From Vitellaria paradoxa (Eukaryota; Streptophyta; Magnoliopsida; Ericales; Sapotaceae), in NCBI GenBank assembly GCA_019916065.1, contig CM034242.1, positions 15,591,845 through 15,655,844 on the forward strand: a stretch of 64,000 nucleotides of DNA. The letters run 5' to 3'. Below the pieces are notes generated by a model, which did no database searches, had not been told where the DNA came from, and worked only from the letters and a program-made list of their open reading frames with translations. The translations under genes were made by a program, and so were the position numbers. Shown here in pieces: positions 43,451 to 55,549 of this stretch; position 1 is the first letter of the stretch, and each line of letters opens with the position of its first letter.

Positions 43451-45112
43451 TAAAAGAAAAAAAATAAAATAAATTAATATAAAAGGGATACATAATAAAA
43501 TTCAATTAAAAATTAAAAATAATTAATAAAATGTAAATTATTTTAATATTTTTTTAATAAATCAAACACACTTCAATTCTGATTTACACTTAAGACATGT
43601 TTCGAGTAATAAAAAGTAAGATAAAACGAAATAAATTATAAGTTTAAAATTTGTACAGTAAAATAAAAAATAAATAATTTTTAAAATTTTTTAGTATTTT
43701 TTATTTTATTATCGCCCCGAACAGAACGATAATTGGATCCGTGAAAGAGGCGGTGATTGACCGTGGATATGCCTTTGTTCATGGTAAGTGGATAATTGAA
43801 ATTTCTTCTTTTTAATTTTACATCTTTTGGTAATGCCAAAGGAAGTTAACTTTAATTCAATCCTAAAAAATTTAGAGTTGGAATATTAGCATTTCTTTAT
43901 TAACTTTTCCCATTTTATAATAGCTAATGAAGTTAATTTAAATTTTAAAGTTCTGATTTTTATATTTAGATTTTATTAAATTAAATTTTAAAATAACCAT
44001 TTATTATGTGATTAATATTATATTTTTATTCTAAAATTTTTGTCCATATAAGCTTTTAATTTTTTTATACTGTTTGTCTATGGTAATACACGTTTTTAAT
44101 TTTTATTTTATAACAGTAATTTGAGTTAAAAATATTATTATTTTTAACTATATTAAAATATTTTCGACTAATTTTATAAAAATAATTCAAATTAAAAGTA
44201 CTATTATTATTAATCATAGGTTGTATTTTAATTTAACGATAAATTTTCTCAATTATAATAGATAATTATGTGTTTGAAATGTGTAGTTAAATATTAAGGC
44301 ACCGTTTGGGAAAATTAAGAAACAAAAGTTATTTTTTTAGGTTGTTAATTTATAAGGGTAAATTGACATTTTTATCCTCGAAAGTTTAAAAGAATATTAA
44401 AATATAAGAGAGTAAAAAAGTCCAATCACTGTTGAAGTAGCCATTAACACATGCTAATGACTACTCTTCCCAAACGATGCCTAAATGAATAAGTCAATAT
44501 TTTTTGCTCCTCTAAATTAATATACATTTGTGGGAGACTTGTGAATCAAATTTATTTTTTTTTACACCAAAATTTATGTAGTAAAATTTATTACTAAAAT
44601 TTCAAGATTTATTATTATTGTTGTTGTTTTTGAAAACATATGTTTCTAAATAAATGTTTCGGCTTTCATTAGCTTTTTAAGACTTTCGGAATTATCGATT
44701 AATATCAAATTTCAAATATAGGAGTACCATGTAGGATTTGAAACAATAAAAAAGAAAAATATTTAATTCAAAAAATTATATACTATTATACTAAGGTAAG
44801 AATAGGAATATTTAGTATAATTTTTTTTCTTTTCCTTTAATACTCAACTTACTATAACAACCAATAGTTTTAATAATATTAGAAAGTAAATTTTTATAAT
44901 TACCATATAATTAAGTAATTTCGCCATTTTATATTTTTGTCTTCTTAAATGCCTTTTAATAACTCATTACTTTTATAATTTTTTTCTTAGCCCTTAGTTA
45001 GTTATTAACCACTTAAATACCTTTAATTACTTACTATTTATTATTTGAAACTTTTTTAATTTTATTATCATATTTACTTTATTTAAAAATAATTAACCAC
45101 AAATAGTGTATA
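43451..45112. other. AT-rich gene-free stretch with a family-D MITE-like segment
   Basis: About 44298-44482 begins ggcaccgtttgggaaaatta and ends ccaaacgatgcctaa, a good inverted pair, with 'tttttatcctcgaaagttt' and 'aaaatataagagagtaaa' inside: family D. The remainder is AT-rich without supportable features. Confidence 0.45.
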
Positions 45113-45259
45113 GGTGTGTTTGGAGTAAGAAAAAGTGAGAAAAATTGAGCTAAGTTGAAAGTTCGTAATGCGTGCAGTGAAAGAAAAAAATTAATATGAT
45201 ATAAAATTAACAGAGATTTATAAAATTTTTTGTTACTTTTTTTCAAACCAAACCAACCG
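45113..45259 (-). mobile_element. MITE, family A, copy 3 (reversed)
   Basis: It begins ggtgtgtttggagtaaga and ends caaaccaaaccaacc. In reverse complement it shows the family-A order, including ttataaatctctgttaat, 'tatcatattaatttttttc' and 'cactgcacgcattacgaact'. Confidence 0.7.
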
Positions 45260-45422
45260 TATATGGGTGAGTAATGGTTATTTAGGTTTTTAATTATAAT
45301 TGAAACCAAAATGACAACTTAGCCCAATTCAATTTAGCTTTTTCTTTTTTAATCGAATGGGGATCACTTACATCTCTCCCTCTCTCTCTTTTACCATTCC
45401 GCTTGGTTAAGAAAACCACAAT

Positions 45423-45458
<36 letters not shown>

Positions 45459-46925
45459 CATTCCACTTGATTAAGAAAACCACGATAAAAACCAATGTGC
45501 CTAACTCAACTTAAACCAACTTAAGTTATCATTTGTTTGAAATAAAATGAAACATTACTATAAGCATGTATACACATATATAAAAAAAGGAGTATAATCT
45601 GCCTAACTCCACTCAAAACCAACTCAATTTACTATTTTCTCAATCAAATGAGGACCAGTTACATGGGATATACACACACATATATATATATATATTCTAT
45701 GGTTAAATTACACTTAGATCCCTCAACATTTAAAATTTACAGACAATTTCTTTATTTTGAAAAGTTGGTAACCCCGATCACCTCTATTAGTTTTACTGCT
45801 AACTCAGTTAAAATTTTAGTGAAAAGATAATTATACCCTTGACCCATCCTTGTTCTTTTTTTTTCCCCCAAAATCAATTCATTACTCTCTCTCCCCCTCC
45901 TATTTTTATTTTATTAAAATTATAATAATTTATTTTGCTAGAGTTAAAATAATAATTTATTTTATTAAATTAAAATTATTTATTTATAAATAATAATTAG
46001 TGTATTAAAGTTGTTTGTTTTAGTAAAATTAAAATTAATAATAATTAAATATTAGAACATTTAATTTTTCAAAAGTGAAAATAAAAAATCCTTAGATTAA
46101 AATATTTATTTTATTAAAATTAAAACTACTATTGAAATAATAATAATTATTAAAATGGTTTATTTTAGTAAAATATTTTATTAAATTGTATTAATTTTAT
46201 TAAAACTATTTATTATTAAATTATGTTATTTATTAATATATTTTATTAAGCTAATTATTATTAAAAATAAATATTTTAAACATTAAGTTAATTAATCTAA
46301 ATATATTTCATTAAATTAATTAATCAAATAACTTTTAAAAAATTTTATTAAATTCAATTAATGTTATATTTATATTTTTAATAAAATTATATATTTTATT
46401 TAAATAAAATTAATTACTGTAATTGAAATTACTGAAGTAATCCTTGCACAAAAACATCAATCAATCCCAATAGTGCCTCCCTCGCACCACGACATCTCTC
46501 ATTCATCCTCTCCTTGTAGAAACCCCCCGTCTCCTCAACATTACTCTCCATATCCAGCTTCATAATCATCTGGTATCAGCCGTGTGCTGAAACCATTTCT
46601 AGAGGGAAGCCCATTCGAACAATTTCAGTGAAGAATCTAGATCGCATAAATAATTTTAGCATTACGTCACATAAATTATTACCTTTAACATTTTCAGTAT
46701 GTGAAAAATAGTTCAATATATTTATATTTTCTGTAATGCTATATACTTAAAAATATAAAAATATATATACAACTAAAATGATGTAACTACTTATGAGCCT
46801 ATTGTTTAAAAAAAAAAAAAAAAACTTAATTTATAACTTACTTTTAAAATTGTCACTAAATGCCATTTTGGTTATGTTTTCTACTAGAGTATCATTTTTC
46901 TTATATTTATACCATTTCTACTATT
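45260..46925. other. Gene-free stretch with CT microsatellite and AT-rich DNA
   Basis: A CT tract at about 45427-45455 sits in a short duplication: 'taccattccgcttggttaag' near 45391 and 'taccattccacttgattaag' near 45457, a period of about 66 bp. About 45710-45860 begins ttaaattacacttagatccc, the style of one end of a Mutator-type MITE, without a partner end. 45900-46430 is extremely AT-rich. 46440-46640 is less AT-rich and its minus strand has a short coding-like piece (FYKERMNERCRGAREALLG), of unknown origin. Confidence 0.4.
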
Positions 46926-47085
46926 ATGGGTTCGTTTGAAATTCCAAAAAAAACTCAAAAACTTCAAAATATTTCGAAAGTTTTCAAATTCCTCCAATCA
47001 AATTTTACTACCTATCATTTTTACATCACGTCAACCCCAACTTTTGGTTTTTTTTTTTTATTTTTTTGACTCCAAATACCCCCTA
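46926..47085 (-). mobile_element. MITE, family C, copy 7 (reversed)
   Basis: gggttcgtttgaaattcc at the left and gactccaaataccccc at the right are inverted partners. Inside is 'caaattttactacctatcat', which is family C in reverse. Two low-complexity frames across it are not genes. Confidence 0.45.
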
Positions 47086-48190
47086 TATAAAGTGAACATT
47101 AATATTGATTTCAATTTTAAAATTGATTTGGTGAAGTCCCTTTTCACCTTCCAAAAATAATCTTCGAAGATAAATAATACGAGCATTGCTATTATATTTT
47201 TCTCTCATATGTCAACTCTCATAACTAATTTGAATCGTATTATTTTTTTTTTAAAAGATTACTATACACTTACTCATTTAGTGTGAATACATATTACTGC
47301 ATATTTTACATGGCTTTCTTGAGTTTTCCTCTCACATGTTTATTCACTTTAAATATGAAAATTGAAGTTGAAACATCAAGCCCAAAAAAAAAAAAGGTAA
47401 TCAACCTCAAAAGAGTATCTCTTACTCTTATGCGTAGGAGTTTCACCAGGCAATATTCAGTGAATCTTGAGGTTAAATTCACAAGGAGAAGTTAAATCTC
47501 TTCAATATTAGTAATTGGACAACATAAACTAACTAAACTAGTCTCATTGAACTGACAAAAGAATAAAATTAGATTTAGAATGGTTTAACACAAATCTAGA
47601 TTTACAATTGTAAAAAGAGAAAATTGACTATCCTAATGGAGAGGCAGTTTAGGAATTTCATCAAACACCTGTAGTACTTGATAACTATGGAAACTCATCT
47701 CCAATCCACCATTGATATATTGGAGACTGAGAATACTTTGACTTTAAACACATGAAAACAATTAATTTTATTAAGTTTATGCAGTAATTAAGGACTAACA
47801 GTTGTCTAGATAATAAATCAAGGATTAGTTGAACTAGACCAAAATTTGTCAAATGATCAAGCATGCATCATAGTAATCAGCAACTTAAATTAGCTAATCA
47901 TGCAATCAAGAGCGTAGAACACTGAAAACAAAATAAATTACCACGTAATTGCACAAAGAAGCACACCTCCAGTTGATTCAATGCCTGGAATCGAGAAACT
48001 TTGCCTTGCACGACTTAAAATCACCCTAATTTAAGTGAAAATGAAGATTCCTAGCTATGGAGACTTAGACATCTCCTTATGCTACCTAAAATTTGATCTA
48101 CCCCCTTTAAGTCAACACTGAAGTTTTATTTACAGGCCTTTAACTTTATGATATAATTACACAAATACCCAGAAAGACTCGATTTACACT
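47086..48190. other. Gene-free stretch, origin unknown
   Basis: About 47350-48180 is less AT-rich than its surroundings and reads like decayed retroelement or intergenic sequence, but no domain, LTR pair or RNA could be placed. A 70-codon frame at 47283-47495 has no recognisable domain. Confidence 0.3.
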
Positions 48191-48192
48191 TA

Positions 48193-48598
48193 AAGCCTGT
48201 GTGACGCTCTAAAAAACAGTGAAAAATATTAAAAATTTTTAGAATTCTCTAGCATATTTTGGACTTGTCGTGAAATTTCTATATATTTATATATATCCCA
48301 ATAAATTTTTACATACGCCAATAATATTTTATAAACCCCAATAACTTTTTTACAAATCTTAAAAAATTTTTAAGCACTTTCAATAAATTTTAATACAAAA
48401 TCGTTCTAACGGAATAAAAAAACTATTTGGATAGTTTCTCGCTTTAAAAAGACTAACATAAAAGTAAAAAACCTTCACTATTCATTTTTGAAAACATAGT
48501 TTCGTTGCTACGTGCCAAATACTAAAAATTTTCTCAAACTATATTTTTCGCTGTTTGTTGCTGCTTTTTATTGCACCAAACACACCCTTTATGTTACA
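48193..48598 (+). mobile_element. MITE, family B, copy 3
   Basis: Same internal order as 26223-26649: 'gtgaaatttctatatattta', 'aatttttacatacgccaata', 'aaatcgttctaacggaata', 'cactattcatttttgaaaa', 'tttttcgctgtttgttgct'. It ends ttgcaccaaacacaccc. The left terminus (tgtgacgctct) is diverged. Confidence 0.65.
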
Positions 48599-51200
48599 AG
48601 GTCAAATTTGGTATTCCAACCGAAAAAAAAAAAAAAAACCAAAAAAAAACAAAAAGTTGATATTCCAACACCAAAAATTGCATTGCAAAATTAGCATCAA
48701 CTTCAATCTTCAACCTTTCAGGCTAGAAGCGCACAACCCCGTTAATTGCAAATATTAAGAAAATATTAAAACCAAGTCTAAAGTGAATAAAAGTGCGCAA
48801 TGAACACTATAAAAAAACAATACAAATATGCAAAAATGTGTATTCATCCCTCGCGTTCTAGTTACATTTGACTAGAAGTGGAGATGCGTATATTGTGAGC
48901 ATGTGAGATAACTATTTATTAATTTTTTATATTTTCTCTAAATTAGAAAAAATAATAATTAAAGATTAAAAAATTAAAATATTTATCTCAAATAATAAAC
49001 GGTGACATTCAAGTAAATAATAAGCATTTTAAGAAAACAAATAAAAGTAGTGAAAAGTTAAGGGTATATCGGGAAACTAATAGATATAGAGTTAAAGTTA
49101 ACTAAATAACTTATAAACTTTCAAAAACTCATTTATATACCTCTTTTAGATTGTAACCAAATATTATTAATTAAAGAATATTAATAAAAGAAATTAAAAA
49201 TTTTCATCCGAAAAAAATAATCGACTTCATCAATTTTTAATCAATAATATTCTCAGTATTTTATTATATGATAATGTTTGGTGTTCCGAAAAGTTAAAAA
49301 AAAAAATTTAAAAGTTAGTGTAAAAAGTGACGATGACAAAATTTAATTGAAATAAAGTCGGAAAGTTTTAAAAAAAAAATTGGCTAGCGTAGATTTTTAG
49401 GGAAATAGCGATTGTTTCCACGGTTTGTTCCCCCTTGTGGCAGTTTGGACTACTCCCTCGTACTTGGGTACTGGGCCTTGCAAGTTCCAGGGCTCTGTTG
49501 GCTGGAAATTGATAGCCGGAGTCCGGGTCGAGACATTTGAGCTCTTTTAGATGAGTTCAGGTGGGCCTTGCTTTCTCGTCAGTTAAATAGTGAAGCTAGG
49601 CCGGGCTGTAGTGTTTAGGCCCACAAGAATCAGACATCTCGTAGGACGCACAAGAGCCTGAAAATTTTATATTTTCATTTTTTTTAATATTTTGGGGTGG
49701 CATATATATGAATTACAAACCGGGGCTAGGGCATTTTGTTTTATCTGCAAATTGCAGCTGCCCACATTATGTGTGTAAATTTTTCATTTTCAAATATATA
49801 TATTTTTTTAATTTTAAATATATTGCCAAACAAGTTTAAAGTAAAAAATATTGAAGCACTTATAAAATATTCAATTAGTTAGTCTTAAACTGACGTTTAA
49901 GTAAATAATTTATAGTTAAGTGATATTTAAAAATCATAAAAAAATATAAGGTGGTGGATAGTTAAAAAAGAGTATTTAAGGAATATTAAAAAATATAAAA
50001 TTAAATTTATTTAACTAAGTGGTAGCCATTAAAAATTCCTTTTTTTTTTATTTTTATGAAAATTATAAGTAACTGTGAGAAGTCGAGGAATATTAATGGA
50101 AGATTGTAAAAAATTTTACTAAAATTGAGATTTTGTTATAGTGTTTCTTTTGTATAATAGTACAAATATTTCACAACAATTTTTTGTTCCTTTTTAATGA
50201 CATAGGGGCAATTTTTTGTTTTTGTTTTGTCATGTATGAGATTGGGTAGAAAATAATAATTTATTTTTATTTTCATCTTGTAGTTAATTGTACATTTGCT
50301 ATCGAATAAAATCTATCATAAAATATCATACATGATGTTAAGATATACAATATTATTTACATTCAATACAAACTATTATTTTAATAAAAATAGCAACTAA
50401 ATATAGACTTAAGTAGCTAAATTTTCTCTTATAAATTTTTTTTTTACAAATTATTTTTTGAAATTCAATTTTTTTTTTCTTGACAAATGAAATGATCGTA
50501 TATCATTTATTTGAAAAATCAATTAGGGAATGTGCTATTTTTTAACCGAAGAGGTCTATAAAATTCTCATAATTCATTTACAATTATCAAATTTTTTAAG
50601 AAGTAAAAGTTGAAATGATAATTTTGGGGGATATCTCAGTGGATAGTGACTCCGTTTAGAGCTCTCTCAAATAAAATAAAATTCTATAAAACTTTATAAA
50701 TACAAATTATGAAATAGTAAAATTTAAATTTTTTACTCACTACATGAATTACAAGATATTTACTTTTACAATTTTATTTTATTTTATATATTTTTATACA
50801 ACTCCAAATACACCCAGTGTTTACTCTTTAATAATTATTAATTTAACTCTTTTAAAGATCAGTTGAGTCTTATTTAGTCATTAATTGAAAATTTTATCTG
50901 GTCATTAATTTCACGATCTCAAAAATTAATCGAGAGGATGCAAGCTAACTCGACACTCCGAGTTAAAAAAAAAAAAAAAAGAATTGAAATGGTGTAAAGT
51001 TTGGTGGAAAAATTAATTGACAGGGGTCGGCACGTGCCTGGATTACTACACGCAGCACGCAGTGATTAACTACCGCTGGAACGGTTATGGGGCATTGTCG
51101 GGCGGCCCTACCCATTGAATTCAAGGGGGTTGTTTGGGTCGCTTAACGGCCTATGCGGAAGCGTGAGCTCTGAGGCCTCTTCCATTTTTTTTTTGGGTGT
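48599..51200. other. Gene-free stretch upstream of the KAS gene
   Basis: No gene can be supported. About 49270-49395 is a weak family-C-like segment (gtttggtgttccgaaaagtt … ttggctagcg). About 49400-49670 is notably GC-richer, but all frames are broken and no homology is recognised. About 50655-50815 resembles a diverged family-A MITE (…ctccaaatacaccc at its end). The rest is AT-rich. Confidence 0.4.
51031..51036. promoter_or_regulatory. G-box upstream of the KAS gene
   Basis: CACGTG (in ggcacgtgcc, itself a palindrome) lies about 420 bp upstream of the KAS start codon, in a locally GC-rich patch. It is a plausible bHLH/bZIP site. No direct evidence of function. Confidence 0.35.
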
Positions 51201-51423
51201 CAATCATCGCCTATTTTGTTCTCTAATGCAGCTTAGAGAATGTTGGGTGGATTCTCCAACCAAAATTTAGTCCAAACAAGGCCATTCACTCCATCGTTAG
51301 CTCCTTCCATTTTTAGTTTTGTCTTTCCCCACTGACAACCCTAAAGTCTCTCCCTCTCTCTATATCTATCCATCAACCGTGTCCAGTTTTAGAGAGATAA
51401 AGAGACGGTGTCTGCACCGCAGG

Positions 51424-51426
<3 letters not shown>

Positions 51427-51455
<29 letters not shown>
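51427..51455 (+). repeat. GA microsatellite in the 5' leader of the KAS gene
   Basis: About 13 GA units directly before the start codon (…gagaATGG). A TATATCTA at 51361-51368 lies about 90 bp upstream of the ATG and could serve as TATA box. An open frame upstream and in phase translates the GA tract as Arg-Glu repeats; I place the start at the first real ATG, 51456, which gives a normal transit peptide. Confidence 0.7.
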
Positions 51456-54400
51456 ATGGCAGGCATTGCCGGAACTTGTTCTGCTGGGTTGGTCTTCAAG
51501 ACCAAGGAGTCACGTAACAATGGAGCTTCTCTGCTTCACTATAATGGGCTGAGAGCAGTTGAGACCAGACAATTGGCTTCAGCTGGGTATAAACCAAATG
51601 GGTTCATTTCTACTTCAGGTTTTGATCATTCTTTCCCATTTTCCCCTTTTTTTTAATGAATTTTTATTTTCATATCTGAGTTTATTTGCTCATGTATATT
51701 CCAAAGAATTCATGTTCAAAGATTCTTTAATGCACTTTGCGTTGCTGCTAAATTGCCAATAAGACGCTCTGCCTCTTTATGACTCTAATAATTATGCTGC
51801 CAGCCTAGTAATGAGAGTTGTAGCATTCAGATATTAAAAGTCGATCAAAATTTTGTCTTTTCGAAATTGTACTGAAAATTTGATCAATACCCTGAATCAA
51901 TCTCCTCATGAAAATAAACCATGTTCTGTGGGTCAATCCAGTTCACGAATTTAAAAATCTTTATGCATGAATATTAACCTCTCTATTTGAGAGTTTCTAT
52001 TTATTGTTTCTTTTTTCCATTTTTTTTTTCTTTGTCAATCTTTGTTGTAATTCATCATTTGTTGAGAAAATTTTCCTGTTTCATTCTCACTTTTAGCACT
52101 ATTGAATTTTCAGTAATTCAATGTTTCCTGTAATTTACTATTGAATTTCTAAGTGGGATATTCATCAATCATTCTGGTAGTGCATCTACTCAAATATATT
52201 CACACCCCCATTTCGCGTGGCATTTGTCTTGAGATTAAAAACATAGATTCATTCATTTACCTTACTTTTTTGTTATTTTCTCAGCCTCAAAATGCAGAAG
52301 AGTCAAGGCCATGGCATCTCCAAATGTTTCAGCTCCGAAAAGGGAAACTGATCCCAAGAAAAGGATTGTGATTACAGGAATGGGCCTTGTTTCGGTTTTT
52401 GGCAGCGACATTGATACATTTTACAATAGACTTCTCGAGGGACAAAGTGGGATAACCCTTATTGATAGGTTTGATGCTTCTACATTTACTGTTCGATTCG
52501 CTGGTCAGATTCGTGATTTCTCCTCCGTAGGCTACATTGATGGCAAGAATGATCGCCGCCTTGATGACTGCTGGAGGTATTGTTTGGTTGCTGGAAGGAG
52601 AGCCCTTGATGATGCCAAGCTCGGACCTGAAGTCCTCGACACTGTTAGTCCCCATGCTTCCATTCAATTACTTGCAAAATGTAGTTCAACTGTGATGAAA
52701 TGGAAATATTAAAGTTCTTCAATTCTATGTCGCAGATGGACAGATCAAAAATAGGAGTTCTAGTGGGATCAGGCATGGGAGGTTTGACAGCTTTCACCAA
52801 TGGGGTTGAGGCTCTTATCCAGAAGGGATACAAGAAGATTACTCCATTTTTCATTCCTTATTCAATCACTAACATGGGGTCTGCATTATTAGCCATAGAT
52901 ACTGGTTTAATGGGACCCAATTACTCCATTTCAACAGCTTGTGCTACTGCAAACTACTGCTTTTATGCAGCCGCCAATCACATTAGAAGAGGTGAAGCAG
53001 ATATTATGGTTGTTGGTGGGACTGAGGCTGCAGTCATGGCTACCGGAGTTGGTGGCTTTATTGCTTGTCGAGCCTTGTCTCAGAGGAATGATGAACCCCA
53101 GAAAGCTTCAAGGCCATGGGACAAAGATCGTGATGGTTTTGTCATTGGAGAAGGCTCTGGTGTTCTGGTAATACTCCACCGAATTCTATAATCTAATACA
53201 TGATCTGTTTACATTCTGACTCAGCCTATTCATTTTTATCCTTTATACCTTATTGTTCGAAGTTAGTCTCTCAAAATTTATTGTTTTTTGGTTCACTGAG
53301 GAAAGATTATGGAGAGCTTAGAACATGCAATGAAAAGAGGAGCCAATATAATTGCAGAGTACTTGGGGGGTGCCATAACATGTGATGCTCATCACATGAC
53401 AGATCCTCGGTCAGATGGCCTCGGAGTTTCATCCTGCATAACCAAGGCTTTGGAAGATGCTGGAGTTTCCCCCGAAGAGGTAAGAGTACCTTACCTTATA
53501 ATCTCTTGACACAAAGGAAGGACATATGTCAGTCATAATGTGATAAACTCAGATTCTGATGCAAATTAACATTCTCAAATTCGTAATTTATAGGTGAACT
53601 ATGTTAATGCCCATGCAACCTCAACACTAGCTGGTGATTTGGCAGAGGTTAATGCCATCAAGAAGGTCTTTAAGGACACATCTGAGATAAAGATTAACGG
53701 GACTAAGGCAAGAAATCTACATCCCTCCTTAATTGAATATTGAACTAAGTATGATGAATAGAACCTTAGGTACCTGAAAATCTGCCTAATTGTATAGATC
53801 CTGGAAATTATAATGAAATAATTAGAGTTTCTCATGCCAATATTTTCAGTCAATGATTGGACATGGGCTCGGAGCTGCTGGTGGATTGGAAGCCATTGCA
53901 ACCATAAAAGCAATCACCACTGGCTGGCTGCATCCAACCATTAACCAATATGTACCGCACCAAACCCCATTTCTCCACTTATACTACTTTTTGTTAGTTT
54001 CATTATTTTTATGAAGCATTACTTGTCCTTATATTTCTTTTTCCTTTTTTTTTTTGTTTTAAATATTTGTAGAACTTGGAGCCTGAGGTCACACTTGACA
54101 CTGTTCCAAATGTCAAGAAACAGCATGAAGTCAATGTTGGTACGTGTTTTGGCCCCCCTTCTAGAGAAGTAATGAAAATCAAGTTTACAGTGCTCAATTG
54201 AAACCAAGTAGCTTGGATTAGTTGCATGTGGCTAAAAATTTGATGTATGGAAGGCAAAAAAGAAGCTATTACTCTTTTTGTCAAGTGTTTTTGTTTGTCA
54301 TGGCAATGAAATTAGTACATCATTCGTAAGTATCCTAATCCTTTTAAGTAGGTGGCTAATCGTGTTCAAATCCTCAAATTTCTGAATTCAACATAAATTT

Positions 54401-55263
54401 TGGTTAAATTTGTAAATTCGTTTGGTCAAATCATCGAATTTGAAATGAATTCACATTTCTCTCATATTTTTGAAAGACCAGTAAAATATTATAATGAGCA
54501 AATATACACCAAACCATTGGGACGAGTTTTAAAATGACCAATAGTTGTTAGTAAGGAGTTTCAAATGCCACAATTATATTAATAATGATCCAACAAGTAA
54601 ATAAATGTCCTACACTTGTTATTATTTATTTCGATTCACTCATAAAACATTCTTATTCTTCTAAATTACAAATGTAATAAGTTTTTCAATAAGTTAATGG
54701 ATAAAAAATAAAATTAGACAATTATATATGAGTAGATGTATATATTTATAAGATATATATACACTTTGGAAGGGACTCCTGTTATAATATCTATAATATT
54801 ATATTAAGGGAGAAGTACTTTTGGCATATGTGAAGTTCAATCACAAATTTCTTTACTAGAATACCCCTTTAACATCCTCTTAACTAAATCTTTTCAAAAT
54901 TTCTCTAACTTCTCCTAACTTCCGTACTAAAATTTTTTAATCTGAAACTAATTCATAGGAACACAAAAATATAAAGAATAAGGTATTTGTAGAAAAAAGC
55001 TAAAGAATTTAGAGAAAAAAAAAAACGATGAAAAAAATTATGAGGAATGATATGTCATCACACGGTATGTGTCTGTGCATTAGTTTTTATGAAAGACGCT
55101 CTCATTCTCGTTTTTCACTCCCACTACCCTTCAGCTAATTGGTTACCTGGTATCAATTCCAACGTTCTCTGATAAGATTTTCCTATTTCCTGCAGCTATC
55201 TCCAATTCATTTGGCTTTGGTGGGCATAACTCGGTGGTTGCTTTTGCTCCCTTCAGGCCCTAA
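51456..55263 (+). CDS. KAS1: Plastid 3-oxoacyl-ACP synthase, KAS I group, 492 aa, 8 exons
   Basis: Exons 51456-51618, 52285-52643, 52736-53167, 53306-53479, 53594-53707, 53850-53951, 54073-54139 and 55196-55263 join into one open frame. Six introns are GT-AG; intron 5 appears to be GC-AG (aag|gcaaga). The enzyme condenses malonyl-ACP with acyl-ACP in plastid fatty-acid synthesis. Residues 1 to about 63 are Ser/Ala-rich with few acids, a chloroplast transit peptide; the core starts near RIVITGMGLVSVFG (81-94). The active-site Cys243 is in SISTACATANYC, His383 in NAHATSTLAGD, and Lys414 and His419 in TKSMIGHGLGAAGG. The C-terminus NSFGFGGHNSVVAF is typical. Wording such as VSVFG, DDCWRYCLVAGRRAL and ACATANYC resembles the KAS I-like branch that includes Cuphea 'KAS IV' more than canonical KAS I (ACATSNYC), as I remember it. 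The symbol is therefore approximate. Confidence 0.93.
53708..53849 (+). other. GC-AG intron (intron 5) of the KAS gene
   Basis: Exon 5 must end after codon AAG at 53707, because the next residues, SMIGHG, continue the invariant TKSMIGH motif at 53850. The intron then starts GCAAGA and ends tattttcag. No GT near the junction keeps the motif. GC donors with an AAG|GCAAG context are the known minor class spliced by the major spliceosome. Confidence 0.82.
54140..55195 (+). other. Last intron of the KAS gene (1056 bp)
   Basis: By far the largest intron of the gene, GT (gtacgt) to AG (cctgcag). It contains AT-rich sequence with no clear MITE ends, although about 54780-54960 has a low-complexity, possibly inserted stretch. 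The exon that follows carries only the last 21 residues and the stop. Confidence 0.85.
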
Positions 55264-55478
55264 ATGCCAGCTTCACACAAGTAGCTTCTCTCCTTACTTT
55301 CTTCCTTTTGTGAAGATTGATTTAGGAAACATAAAATTGTCCAAAGCATAATAGAAAGAATCTGAGTAATCATTTATGCTGTAATGAGTTCTCGCATTGA
55401 TGTAGCTTCTTAGTTTTACCATTTTCCTCCCCACCCATAAACTATTCGATGAGAGCAGAGTATCATAATCTGTCTATG

Positions 55479-55484
55479 AATAAA
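55479..55484 (+). terminator. Putative polyadenylation signal of the KAS gene
   Basis: AATAAA about 215 bp after the stop codon, preceded by T-rich sequence, as expected for a plant 3' end. In AT-rich DNA the motif is frequent, so this is a suggestion. Confidence 0.45.
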
Positions 55485-55549
55485 ATTTGTCTTCCGAGTT
55501 TCCTGATCTATTCTTGTCTATAATTGTCTTGCAATGGCCTGAATTTTGG

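Noticed and set aside
50630..50690. Possible second SINE (gatatctcagtggatagtgac resembles an A box)
   Set aside because: No B box at the right distance and no flanking duplication.
52329..52854. Minus-strand open frames of 112 and 69 codons
   Set aside because: Antisense of KAS exons 2 and 3; no recognisable protein.
54140..55195. Possible extra exon in the large last KAS intron
   Set aside because: No frame with splice sites adds conserved KAS sequence; the protein is continuous from VNVA to ISNSFG without it.
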